64,000 nt of DNA from Trichomonas vaginalis G3 (Eukaryota > Parabasalia > Trichomonadida > Trichomonadidae). Shown here in pieces: positions 39,028 to 50,469 of the stretch. Every line of letters starts with the position of its first letter. Position 1 is the stretch's first letter. Made by a program: the position numbers and the translations under genes. Below the pieces are notes generated by a model. It had not been told where the DNA came from and searched no databases. It saw only the letters and a list, made by a program, of their open reading frames with translations. The DNA lies in the NCBI RefSeq assembly GCF_026262505.1, contig NC_067204.1, positions 8,093,797-8,157,796 of the forward strand. The letters are read 5' to 3'.

Positions 39028-42000
39028 ATTAATCATAAGGATGTCAATTTGGAAGAAAAGTGAGAAAATTCCTAAAATGCTAAAAATGAATTTTCCAAAC
39101 GTACTTTTTTATCTCATTTTTTTGATTTTGAAAAAAATTTGGAGAGAAGAACTCTTCGTTTTTGAATTTTGTCACGATGGTTTTAAAGTATATTAGACAC
39201 ATGTATTGATATTACTATTTTTGTATATTTTGAGAGAAAATCCCTAAAAAGTGAGAAAATCTGAGACGGTTTGAGAAAATATATAAACTATTGAAAATTT
39301 GAATTAAACTTCTAATTTGGAAAAAAGAAGTCTCATCACACTTTTCAATGCTCGATTTTTAAAAACTGTTTAAAAATGGAGCTTATATTGAAATAGTGTA
39401 GAGACTAAAAATTACCACAGACTATTTCAGAGGATTGAGTTGCCACAGAGGTAGGGCAACGATAGAAAATTTTTGGAAAAAAAGTTCGGAGATCTTAAAC
39501 GTATCATATTCCCTGCATGGTTTGGTATCTTCCGCCATGCGTTGTGCCAAACATATTGACACTTTCCAATAATTAATTTATGGTATGAGTCACAGAGTTA
39601 GATTATAAAAAGAAAGTAAATAATTGCAATTAGAAATCATATATGTCGGAAATCAAATGTTGATGAGCAGAAACCTTTTACTCATCATAAAAGAGATAAA
39701 TCACTAAAGATTTGTATACATTAAAATTTGATATTTGGTGCTCGAAAACTGTCTGATGGGACTCCTCCAAAATGAACCAATCTATCGCTGAGGACCAAAT
39801 TAGATGATGTGGATGGTGTATTCTCTAATTCTAACTTAGGAAGAATGGGAACAAAACGAATGACGACAACAACATGTCAAACATAGATTAAATATCTATG
39901 AATCAATAAAGTATACGTGCATTGAAGGTGATAACGATCACTTGAGGCTTATAACTCTTTGACTAAATTATGCAATAATTAAATATAATCATTTTTATAT
40001 TTTTATACTGATAGTAATTAATATACTATCCTGCTTAATAAATGGTATGATCAAATTTGTTTGAAAATTTAATTATGTATATGAAACTATGTCTTCTATA
40101 TAAAAATCAAAATTTTCGGACGAACCTAGATTGAACCTTTATGAAAATCTATCATTTTTGTTAATTGAGTTAATATGAATCTTTTACATATGTATATATA
40201 GCATTGATAGCTTATATAATCATGGTTTATTCCATATTAACATATTTTTTCAGTTAAATTTGTTAATAATATCATGTAACAAATTAATTCAAGATTAGAA
40301 TGTCTACAAAATGCTAACAAATAAGAACAAAATACGATTTCTCGACTTAAATTTTAATATGGAGTAGTTTTTCGTTTAAATCTAATTAAAAATGAATAAA
40401 AACTTATCTTGTACTATTTTCATTCAAAGATTTTAATAATGTAAATCATGCATTTTCATAATTCAGTACAGTTCTTTTTAGAATTAAAGTTGATGAGGAT
40501 GATATTTGTGATTTAAAATAATTTGTTAATGTTCACCTTTTATTCATCACCTTGTGGTATGCCCTAAAGCAATAGCATTATCAATTCTGCTGAATTGATC
40601 AACTCAAAATTCCAAAAAAAATTCAAAATTTCAAAAATGAAATTAAACAATTTGAATTTTCACATGAAAAAATCAATTTCGAAAAAAATTTGGAAAATCA
40701 AAGTATTTGATAATTAGTCAAATAATCAATTTACATCGTTTTTACTCATAAAAAACAACTAATTTTTGATTTTGATATCATATTTGATAAATACTCATTC
40801 CAGAGTTGACGTAATGTATTAATTATTGTTAGAGATATTGCTTTCGCAGCAAAATTCTTATTTCATGAAAGAAAAAAAAAATGATTTTATTCCAACAAAA
40901 ACAAGTAAACAGATGAATGGAAACGTACTATATTTTCATAAATGTAGTAATCAGCGTGTCAGCTTTTGTTTATCATGTTCGAGTCAAAATGTATTAACTT
41001 GTAATAAGAAATATTCGAAGATTATATGAAGTATTGAGCATTCTTTGTAGAAATATTTGTAATTCATTACTAACATATATAATAAAGTTGTTTTTTTTTC
41101 CTTATTGCAATAATTTTGTCTGATTTTAATAACTTTTCATGTATACGAGTTGTGTGAATATGCATCATAATATGCGTAAATATACTTATTTGCGACGAAT
41201 AATGTGGTTGCATAATGGAGGTGCTAAATTTTGATTTTTAATATGGGGCTTTGGTATGTATAATCATGTTCTTATCTCAACGTAGGAGTATTGGTGCAAT
41301 ATGATTAAAATTTACGAGGTTGATCTTAAATTGAATAATTCTGGAGTATAAATCACAATGCAGCTAATTCTATGTTAAAGATAGATACAGATTGTAGTAA
41401 TCAATTAGGGAGTACAAATTCATTCTTTCATTTCTGTCGTATTGAGCAGAAAGGAAGAGATCATAACCCTAGGAAAAAAAGCCCAAATTTGTCACTTTTC
41501 ATAGTACGTTAAACTCAATTCGCTCGGCGAATGCCGAGCACACGTACTCATCATTCAACATAATATTCTCATTCTTTGGTTATTATAGTGCCAGACAACA
41601 CAAGATTTCAAAGAATTACTTGAGTTTTCAATTAATCTTAATCCGATTTTAGATTTATCGAGAACTCCATCATCACAATCACATACTTCAGTGCGGTAAC
41701 TACAATTATCCATATACAGAAGGAAGTTCTTTTCGAACAACTCATTTGGAGTCTGTTTTGGAAAGAACTTCTTTCTGTCCGACTTAATTTCATAGTTCCT
41801 GATCAACCAAAAGACAGAAACCACACACTATCTACTTAGGAAAGGAGTTCTTTCTAAATCTTCCTTAAATTGAGATTTTACGAGAGATAACCCTTCTATT
41901 GCACTTAAAAATGAACATTTTGATATCTTTAGTATCACACATGGTCATATATAGTATTTCATCTACATGAATACATTCATCTTTCGAAGTCTCTCATTAA

Positions 42001-44089
42001 ATGGGAGGCTTCGAAAGATGAATCGTTTTATTCATACAACTTTAAATCTCGAACACATTTAGAGAGTGAGTATATCATTTTATTCTTGTTTTGAGTTTAT
42101 TCTGATTCAAAATTGCAGTGAAAACAGAAGTTCACACATCATATCTGAATGTGAGCTCATCTATACTTATACGATCTCAATACCTCCACTCTAAGCATAA
42201 GAGGTGAAGTTATATAAAAATTATCAGATGCGTTGAAGTCTCAAAAGTATTGCCTGAATGCTTGTTTCATATTTGTCCAAGTAGTTTCAATGAATAAATG
42301 TATTGTTTTTTATAATTTCGATTTATTTTTAGAAAATATTCAATATAAACCTTTATTGTGTTATTTACATCTCATAAATTCTCTGTCTAAATCATATAAA
42401 AGCGCGTTTTACCCCTATGAATCAAGAAATTCATTCAATATTCATGGTATATTTATTAAATTTATACGATTTACTAATAATCAATATTATATCCTCATAA
42501 ATAGCAATATATTTTGGTAATCTATGATAATCATATACAATATTTGAAATCAAATTTTCATTAGTTTAGGTTCCTTGTTAATAGTAAACCATTATATTTA
42601 TTACTAATAATAAAATCTATGTGTCGTATTGAAATTCAATAAAATTACTTATTCGGTCCAAAAAAACAAATTAGATAAAATTTTTCTTTTTTTATGTAAT
42701 CTTTGTTTTTCATTTTTCTCAAGATCCTAAGTTATGTTCTAACTTTTGACATCATATCCTATCATGCTAGGCTATATATTATAGCATATCCAAAAGGCAA
42801 GGAAATCTATCAGAGAAGCCTTTTTGACCTATCGTTGCCCTACCTCTGTTGCCACTCAATCCTCTGAAAAGTCTGAGGTAATTTGCAAAATTTGGAAAGA
42901 AGAAAATTCAAAAATCGAGATTTAGACTCAGTATCAAATGGAGAACAAAATGTTTCTTCATATGAAGGAAAAAATTTTCTTGAGAAGAAATAGAGTTTTT
43001 AAAATTTTATTGTATGTAATGAAATAAACAAATATTAAAATTATTTTTTGATAACAAGAAAATTCCCAACAGAAAATATTTGAGACAAAGAAAAAAAGAA
43101 AATTGAAAAATATTACTCTCCTTTACATTTCATGAGATTTTCAATTTATTTTCATAAAATTGACAATTTTATACGTTTAGATGAAAATAAGTGATTTTGC
43201 TTGAAATAAAAATTATTGTTTGTTTACAGCTATCAAATAGATTTTTGCTAATTTGATTAAAATTTGTTAATCAAATTAATAATTTTTTTTCTAAATATCT
43301 TAAATATCTGGATCACTCACTGATACGATGAATTAAACGATAAAAATAATACAAACTCAACTAAGTTTCCTGTCTTTCAACCAAAAAATATTATGCAATT
43401 TAAATTAAATTGTTTATTCAAAGATAAAACAAAGATAAAGTAATTATAATTATCATATACTTTATGAATAATTCTCTAATTGGATAAGATTTTCGTACAA
43501 ATATTTTTATTAATATCGATAAGAATATGTTTACCTACTATCACCATATGTCGATAAACGAGAGTAGAGTGATTTTTAACATCAAAACTTTTTAAAAGCT
43601 GTAAGCAGGAAGTAATAATCTTGTTTTTTCTGAGTTAGTTGTAGAACTATTGATGCACGAGTTATCATTGTGATGCAGAAGGATATCAATGTACTGACTG
43701 AAGGATATGAATTGAATTGAATTTTATTGAATTTCAATTTGATCAAAATTTGTTGAAATGATATGAATGTGTCAACTTCTGTATCATTCTCCTTCACTCC
43801 TTCCTTATTCTTTCGAGAACGAAGCTAGCTCAGCTTTCGCTGAGCGAATTGACACTTTTCATGCCCTAAACGTACATACTCTCAAATTTATCGAAAAAAT
43901 TAATACCACCTAAACTAGTATATTCTTATTTTAAATATGATATTATCCTTATATTCCACACTAAAATTCATTTAAATCAACTTTTAAAAAAGTTCGAATC
44001 CTGCGCGTCTCACTTTTTAAATTTTCCAAATGGAAAATTATATTCTCCTAAAGTGAAAACAATTTTCCAAATTGACTTCCTTATTAATC
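39028..44089. mobile_element. Possible degenerate DNA transposon bounded by inverted repeats, with an inner inverted-repeat pair
   Basis: The outer pair is ATAAGGATGTCAATTTGGAA near 39034 and, reversed, ATAAGGAAGTCAATTTGGAA ending near 44086. The inner pair is 39408-39465 and 42829-42884, about 57 bp with around five differences, sharing CAGAGGTAGGGCAACGATAG. No transposase is recognisable between them. Whether this is one decayed element or two nested ones cannot be told by eye. Confidence 0.4.
41975..42023. repeat. Hairpin of the same design as the 5935-6720 array
   Basis: ATTCATCTTTCGAAG pairs with CTTCGAAAGATGAAT, and between them is TCTCTCATTAAATGGGAGG. The loop region matches the CTCATTYGATGAGAG loops of the hairpins at 5960 and 6075, though the outer stem sequence differs. 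Confidence 0.7.
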
Positions 44090-45284
44090 ATTCATGATTT
44101 TGGAAGTAATATTTAAATTTAATAAATTTTTACTTCTATAAAATTCAAAAGGGTCTTCAATTTTATTTCTATAAAAAATATTTTATCAATTTATAGTTAT
44201 GAATATTAAGATTATAATAGTCTAGCATTTGAATAAATGAGAAATAATGATCTCAATAATATATTTTTCATAAACTGCAGGCTTGTTTTATTCATTAATG
44301 ATCTGGGCCCATAGATAAGATAAAAAAGGAAAATGGTTTATTGTTGAACTTTACTGATTGTCCACAACTGTTTGAAAACGATAAACTTTTGATATAAAAT
44401 GATTGCATTCCAAAATATTATTAGTGCAAGTGTTTGTTGAAGCTAAATTTTATAAATCATATCATTGGTTATTCCCTATCAGTAAGAGTAAGTGATTTGA
44501 ATGTTTTACATAGCAATTGCTGGCAAAATGTCATGTAAAATATTCCCATATATCGTTGTGAGCATTTTTTAATGTCCAAATGAAATGAGAATTCTCATAA
44601 GCCTTATCTTTTGTATTCTTTATCAGTCCTTATTGATATAAAATAATAAGGAACATCGAGAAAACTGATTATTGATGTACTCTTGAGTGCAGTATTTTCC
44701 AATGTTCATTTATCAAATCGAACTGAAATAAGAAATAGAGAACATCAAAAATGTACAAATTTTCTGATGCAAAATGATTGCTGTGTTTCAAGCTTTCCTC
44801 GCTAAAGAAGAACTATATTAAATTTTTCTATTTTCATGAGGCATAAACGTTTCTTTGTAAAAATTGATGTATTTATAATCAATTCACAATTCATGTACCG
44901 ATATTTCTATTTCTTTGCTGAATTTAGGCATTCTGAATAATGTTTATTGATCTGTATTCAATCAGGAAGTGTGTCTGTGAGTATTTATTGAATAAACACA
45001 GAATTAAAACTAAATTAGTTAAAAGAAAACATGTTTATTAGCCAAAATCATTTGCATATCATTTTTGTCGTCAATTGATTTCAAAGTCATGAGTAATATC
45101 ATAGTTACAGTGTTAACAGATGATTTTTGGAACAAAATGCATTGAAATAGGCATTTAATAGTTATAATGATGCCGAATCATTTGAAATCATTCTCATTTT
45201 CGAATCTTTTTTTAATCTCAAAACATAATAAAAACGATGTGGGAAAAAAAACCTGAGAACGATGAAAATTTGTCAATTTTTGTG

Positions 45285-45854
45285 ATGGAAAAGACCTATC
45301 GAGTTTCAATGGTAGGAGATGCTGCCGTTGGCAAAACATCTCTTATTGCATCACTTATGGGAAATGAAGTAAATGGTGAGTATAAAGAAACAGTTGGAGC
45401 TGCTTTTCATTCATATTCAGATACATATGAAGGTAAAAATGTTACAATTCAATTATGGGATACTGCCGGACAAGAAAGATATAGATCCCTTGGTCAGATG
45501 TACTATAGAAGTACAATTGCAGTAATATTAGTTTACGATATTACAAATTCCGCTAGTTTTGATAATCTTTCTACTTGGCTTCAGTCATTTAGGGATGTCA
45601 CAGGCCCTCGTTCATTAGCATTTGTCGTAGCAAATAAAACTGATCTTGAACCTGAAGATCCGTCTATTTTTGCTCGTGGTCAACAGTTTGCAAAGGATAA
45701 TGGATTCTTATTCTTTAAGACTTCGGCTAAAACTGGCGAAAATGTAAAAATGATGTTTAATACGATTCTTGAAGTTGTTGCGCAGACAAATGCTCCAAGT
45801 ATTGTCACTTCTAATCTTAACCCTTCAGAAAAATCATCAGCTGGATGCTGCTGA
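45285..45854 (+). CDS. Rab-family small GTPase, Rab5/21-like (189 aa)
   Basis: I prefer ATG 45285 (MEKTYRVSMVGDAAVGKTSL) because Rab N-termini are short; an in-frame ATG at 45237 would add 16 residues and lies 21 bases after AATCTCAAAACA, so the longer form is also possible. The boxes are complete: GDAAVGKT, TVGAAF in switch I, WDTAGQERYRS, NKTD and TSAKT, and the C-terminus SSAGCC is a prenylation signal. It looks fully active, of the endocytic Rab type. A TTTTTTTAATCTC motif at 45208-45220 is shared with the upstream region of the Rab at 34844. Confidence 0.9.
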   Translation: MEKTYRVSMVGDAAVGKTSLIASLMGNEVNGEYKETVGAAFHSYSDTYEGKNVTIQLWDTAGQERYRSLGQMYYRSTIAVILVYDITNSASFDNLSTWLQSFRDVTGPRSLAFVVANKTDLEPEDPSIFARGQQFAKDNGFLFFKTSAKTGENVKMMFNTILEVVAQTNAPSIVTSNLNPSEKSSAGCC

Positions 45855-46059
45855 AAAAAATTATATATACAAATGTTCTTATAAAGTAATAAATATCTAG
45901 TACGAATGTTAAATTTTTTGTGAGTGTTTTTTAAAACGAAATTGAATAATCATATTGCAAATTATGAAATTTTGAATATTTCGATATGAGAATTTAAACA
46001 TGATGAGTATTTGTTCTTTCATCAATTGAATCTATATATGTTAGCTTTCATAAACTTAA

Positions 46060-47152
46060 GGGTCCACTGTAAAAATTGAAAGTCTCTCAAAATTGAGAGG
46101 CGATTTGCAAATAATCGTTATCGTCTTTTTCGAAAATCCACTTTTCCTAGTGTTCTGATTAATATTTTGTGAATGTAACAATAAAGTATATCTTTTAGTA
46201 AGATGATAATACATTCTATCACTTCAAATCACATAAAAATTGCAAAATCAGCGAGTTTTATAAGAACATGATTTTTTCCTATTTTTTCGCTTCTGGATGC
46301 GTGTTTTGAAAAATAGATATTTTCGAATTTTGATTTTAATTTAAGTATAAATTTTATATTAGGACTTTTTTGACCTATTTCCAATCATTAATTCCTAAGT
46401 TTTTCTAGGAATTTAATTGAGAAGAAATTAGGAAATTCGCTTTAATGCCATTACATCCTAATATTGTGATGCATGTAGTTTATATTTATTGAGGCTAATG
46501 CCGGAATATCGTGCATTTTATAAAAAATTCAAAGAATTGACAATTGGATAGCACAAATTTAATTCTCTAGACAAAGTATTATTGTTTATATATTCAAAGC
46601 ATTATCCTTCGTTTTGAAATGTTGGCCAAAAATTTTCGTGTTATTTTTTGTGTTTCAGCATAAATTATGTATTGACTTATGAAAGATAAGCATTTTATTC
46701 ATTATCATAAAGATATACCAAAACAAATTGATAAAATTTAAAAAAATGTGTATTTTAGTGGGTATTATTCTGGCCAATGCCCATTTTTAAACGATTTAAT
46801 ATTAACCATATCAATAGACGACTCAATGTAAAAATTTAGATATTATTTTTTTCATTATTCAAACTTTGATAAATTTTAGTATAATGAATGATTTTGTTTC
46901 GTGTATGATACAGAAATGAAAAGCTTAATTAATATTGTTTTGCATTTTTTCAAGAATGTTAGAGTACATCTACATTAAAAAATCGGATTCGAATTGCGAT
47001 ACTGCATCAAATTGATGCACATCTGATAGGGATCTCAAAAGAGTAGAGTTAATTTTTTTGTGTTTTTTTAAGTTTTGGGCCTTAGTAAAAACACCATCTT
47101 GAGCAATATTTTTGGGACGACGATAGGCCTTATTTGGCCTTACAGTGGACCC
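46060..47152. mobile_element. Non-autonomous DNA transposon with TTAA target duplication (1.09 kb)
   Basis: The ends are GGGTCCACTGTAA at 46060 and TTACAGTGGACCC ending at 47152, exact inverse copies, each flanked by TTAA (46056-46059 and 47153-47156). TTAA duplication is the hallmark of piggyBac-type elements, but the 13-bp ends alone do not prove the family. There is no open frame of note inside. An inner stem TCTCAAAATTGAGA lies at 46083-46096. Confidence 0.65.
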
Positions 47153-47156
47153 TTAA

Positions 47157-47548
47157 ATTCGATTTTTTTTTGCAAAAAAATAATCTATGCAGCATAAGCC
47201 AAACTATTTTAAAAATGTATAAAGCAAAATGCTGAATAATTATCATATTAAACAACATGTTTGACCTTAATTATGCATTGATAATGTGTCACAAAGTAAT
47301 GAATGTACTCACAATATTAAGAAAGTATAGAGTGATTTCTTATTCTTAATAATTATGATAGAAGAACTAATGCCTTAGCATTCTAGCGTTTCATTCAATC
47401 CAGAATTTATTTTTGATCTATAAATCCCCTGTGTGAAAAAATATCAAAAACTATATATAAGTAATAATTTAATAAATCGGAGTTGGAAACAAAATTGAAT
47501 ATGCAAATATTACAGTAAGAATTTTCAATAATTGCTTCTCACATGTTA
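47157..47548. other. Intergenic DNA, no feature seen
   Basis: AT-rich 3' flank of the ankyrin gene with no open frame or repeat found. Confidence 0.4.
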
Positions 47549-48776
47549 TTAAGTAGCACCATTTAGCTCAAGAAATGATATCATCTCTTCGCTTTTTTGT
47601 AAATATGCATAATAAAGAGCAGAATGGCCATAATTATTTTTCGCATTTATGTTTATATGATGCTTAATAAGGAATTTTGCTTTATCTATATCATTCAAAT
47701 TTACAGCCAAATGCAGAGAGTTGAATCCATTCATCTCTTTATCATTAATATATGCACCATTTGATAAAAGTAATTCTGCAATTTCAAAACAGTTTTTGAC
47801 CAAAGCAAATAGTAGGGGAGTGTGTTCTTTATTTGTTCTTATATTAACAAACGCTCCATTTAAAATGAGAAGTTTTGCAATATCAATTGAATTATTTGCT
47901 GGTGTCCAAAAAAGTGCTGTCCTTCCTTCATTATCTTTTTCATTGACCAAAGCACCATGTGACAGCAGTAATTTTGCTATTTCAACACAACCATATATCG
48001 CTGCTTTCATTAGTGGAGTGACTCCATTATTATCTTTTGAATTGATATCAGTACCATGCAAAATAAGTAATTTTGCAAGTTCATAATTATTTTCTTCTGC
48101 AGCATCATGAAGAGGAGTATAGCCCAGGTTAGTTTTTGAATTAATATTTGCACCGTGTGTAATAAGAAATTCTATCATTTCTTTGTCATAGCATGAAGCT
48201 GCATAATGAAGAACAGTTTTTCCGTCAATATCTGTCGAATTAATATTTGCTCCGTGAGAAATAAGAAGTTTAACAGCTGTTGTATTACCTACTGATGCTG
48301 CAATTTGAAGAGCTGTTCTCTGAAATTTACTTTCTTTTGCATTAACATCAATTCCTTTTGAAATAAAATATTCCAAAAGAGTCGAGCTGAAATTAATACT
48401 CATAACAAAACAGTTTTCAATATCATTTGTGATATCAAGATGAATAAAGAAAGCTTGAAAATTCTTACAAAGACAACAATAGTCCAAATCGATTTCTAAT
48501 CCATATTCTCTATTCAAAAATGTTACAAAATCAATATTGAATGATACAATTGCAAAATTCATGCAATCTTGATCGGGTTTTTGATATTTCAAACATTCGC
48601 TCAATATGTCGGGTTTTCCACTTAAAAATGAAAATCGAAGACACACTGGAGTTATTTCTGAGTGGAATTTTGTTCTTAATAGTTTAAAACAATCTACAGC
48701 TCCGTGGTAGCAGCACAATTCAAGAAGTGAAAATCCATCTCCTGAATATGGATAAAAATCATGTTTGAGTTTTATA
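47549..48776 (-). pseudogene. DUF3447-type ankyrin repeat protein, 5' end cut off by a mariner insertion
   Basis: The coding frame is open from 47549 up to the mariner edge at 48778, but no ATG lies at the right place; DYPYSGDGFSLLELCC-like sequence before 48718 is clearly still coding. The front part matches the trichomonad DUF3447 domain (CCYHGAVDCFKLLR, SGKPDILSECLKYQ, FVTFLNREYGLEIDLDYC). Eight ankyrin repeats follow (GKTVLHYAASCYDKEMIEFL, GYTPLHDAAEENNYELAKLL and so on), ending ELNGAT. The missing N-terminus would be on the other side of the nested mariner plus Maverick. Members are a very large trichomonad family of unknown role. Confidence 0.85.
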
Positions 48777-48778
48777 TA

Positions 48779-49846
48779 GGGTGTCCAAAGGTGCGTTTAG
48801 CACAGCGCTCTATATGAGACTATTAAAGGAGATATATGCTGATTATAAATATATAATAAAAAATATGAATATATGTATATGATGAGTAAGTTGTATTTTG
48901 GCGTCATGCCGGGATATAAAATGAATTTTGATACAAGAGGCGGTTTCGCGGGAAATTTTGGCGGGATTTTTTTTCATTTTTTTAATGAATCATAAAGAAA
49001 ACATCCTCGCTCTTGCAAAAAAATGCAAAGACTGTAAAAAATCTACGAGACATTGGTAAAATGCTTCGGTATGGATGCTCCTAGCTATTCCACTGTAACG
49101 TATCATGTTAGGATGTATCACTTCATGAACAAAAAGGCGCCCATCATAAAAATTGACAAAAAATCGCCGGATCAAAGAAAAATCAAAGCAATTCTTCAAG
49201 TGCTAGATGAAGACCCAAGAGCATCACTCAGAAGGATAGAGGAGATGACAAAGATACCACGTACAACAGTCAGTTATTATCTGCACAATTATTTGAACTA
49301 CAAACTAGCGTATACACGTTGGGTTCCGCACAACCTTAATTCAGTTCAAAAAAAATCTAGAGTCCAATCTTCGAAAGAGCTCCTCTCTATATTGCGTGCG
49401 TATCAATCCAAGAAGTTTCGCTTTTTAGTAACAGGGGACGAGTCTTGGTTTCAATATGCAACAGAAGCCAAAATCATGTGGATCCCGAAGGATGAAAATC
49501 CGCAAACATTCCCGAAGAAAAAAATTGACACACCAATGATTATGTTGTCGGTTTTTTGGGGCGTGAATGACATCATCGCAATTGATATTCTTCAAAAACC
49601 TAATACGATGAATGCTCAGTATCTAATTGACAATGTTCTTACTCAAATTATCAATTCTGATGAGTTTGAGAAATCCAAACAACAAAAACAAAAGTTTGCA
49701 ATTCATTTTGATAATTCAAGAGTTCACAAAAGTCATAAGGTAATGAATTACTTGGTGGAAAACAATGTCAAAGTTGTTCCAAACCCAATTTATTCACCTG
49801 ATATTGCACCCTCTGACTTTTATTTATTCGGCACGCTAAAAAAGAG
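48779..49846 (+). mobile_element. Mariner transposon, 3' truncated by Maverick 2
   Basis: The left end GGGTGTCCAAAGGTGCG directly follows a TA at 48777-48778, the mariner target. The 3' part of the transposase, its right terminal repeat and right TA are not present before Maverick 2 begins, so the rest should lie beyond the right end of Maverick 2, outside this window. Confidence 0.8.
48984..49846 (+). pseudogene. Mariner transposase, frameshifted near the N-terminus and cut off at the C-terminus
   Basis: The likely start is MNHKENILALAKKC at about 48987; two frame changes follow before 49053, after which the frame is open. Helix-turn-helix motifs are seen (PSYSTVTYHVR; IPRTTVSYYL). The catalytic triad is D129 in VTGDESW, D220 in HFDNSRVH and D255 in YSPDIAPSDF, numbered in the frame opening at 49053. 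The 34-residue gap gives the DD34D signature. The last codons (about 49847-49862) already belong to Maverick 2. An inactive copy. Confidence 0.85.
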
Positions 49847-50039
49847 AGTTAGTATGGGTTAGTTGGGTACTGTGGCACTGCGCACCTACTTACCCATTAT
49901 ATGTGAATTTGACACTTTACAAAACCGCTAACGTATATTTTACAACACAAACGACAACACTAACTTAACATTAAATATTTACAAAGCCGCCAACCACTTC
50001 ACCTCACTAACGAACTCACTAATGAAAAAATAAACGTTC

Positions 50040-50324
50040 TCATAAATTTTCTTCTATATCTTCATCGTCAATGTTAACTCTATTGTAGTCATACTTGAAG
50101 TCATAAAGTTTCTCAAGTTTTGAAATGCATAGTCTTGTTAACTTACCTTCATCATCATAAGTTTTTATAAAACTACCATGACAATCTTTATACACAGTCA
50201 ATGTATAGTCAACTGGTCTCGGATGTATTTGAAAGAACATGTTATACTCAGGAAGGAAGAATAAATGTTTAAATGTATGTTTGTTATATTTTTCGATTTG
50301 TATGAGTTGCTTTTGTTCTGTCAT
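50040..50324 (-). CDS. Maverick protein of unknown function (94 aa)
   Basis: Starts MTEQKQLIQIEKYNKH at ATG 50324; acidic C-terminus (NIDDEDIEENL). Middle part is aromatic-rich (FKHLFFLPEYNMFFQIH). It is the first gene from the left end and reads toward the end. No family recognised. Confidence 0.5.
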   Translation of the reverse strand: MTEQKQLIQIEKYNKHTFKHLFFLPEYNMFFQIHPRPVDYTLTVYKDCHGSFIKTYDDEGKLTRLCISKLEKLYDFKYDYNRVNIDDEDIEENL

Positions 50325-50425
50325 TTACATCCAAATAAAAATTTTCAGTAAAATAAAAAATAAACTTAAAAATTAATGATATCACCACCCTCACACGTAT
50401 GAAAACATAGCACAAAAATAAATTT

Positions 50426-50462
50426 AGGTGAAGTGGTGAAATCTCACCTCTTTTTTCACCCT
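50426..50462. repeat. Third copy of the AGGTGAA/TTCACC inverted repeat
   Basis: AGGTGAAGTGGTGAAATCTC is followed by ACCTCTTTTTTCACCC. It is a diverged copy of the 48-bp repeats at 59332 and 60415. The preceding ACAAAAATAAATTT is also shared with 59318-59330. Confidence 0.75.
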
Positions 50463-50469
50463 GTTGAAT

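Larger units (their letters stand above)
36448..45236. other. 8.8-kb gene-poor region rich in inverted repeats
   Basis: No convincing ORF; the longest frames (about 90 codons) are AT-rich and lack domains. It contains an 18-bp perfect palindrome AAGACACCATGGTGTCTT at 36549-36566, a hairpin at 37343-37387, GC-rich and pyrimidine blocks at 37676-37830, a cluster of TTTTTCCGTAA repeats at 38463-38770, nested inverted repeats between 39028 and 44089, GC stem-loops at 41522-41539 and 43828-43845, and a hairpin at 41975-42023. It looks like a graveyard of DNA transposons. Confidence 0.6.

Noticed and set aside
41555..41824. 89-aa minus-strand ORF in the gene-poor region
   Set aside because: It crosses short inverted repeats (GAAGTTCTTT/AAAGAACTTC) and has no domain; considered a repeat by-product.
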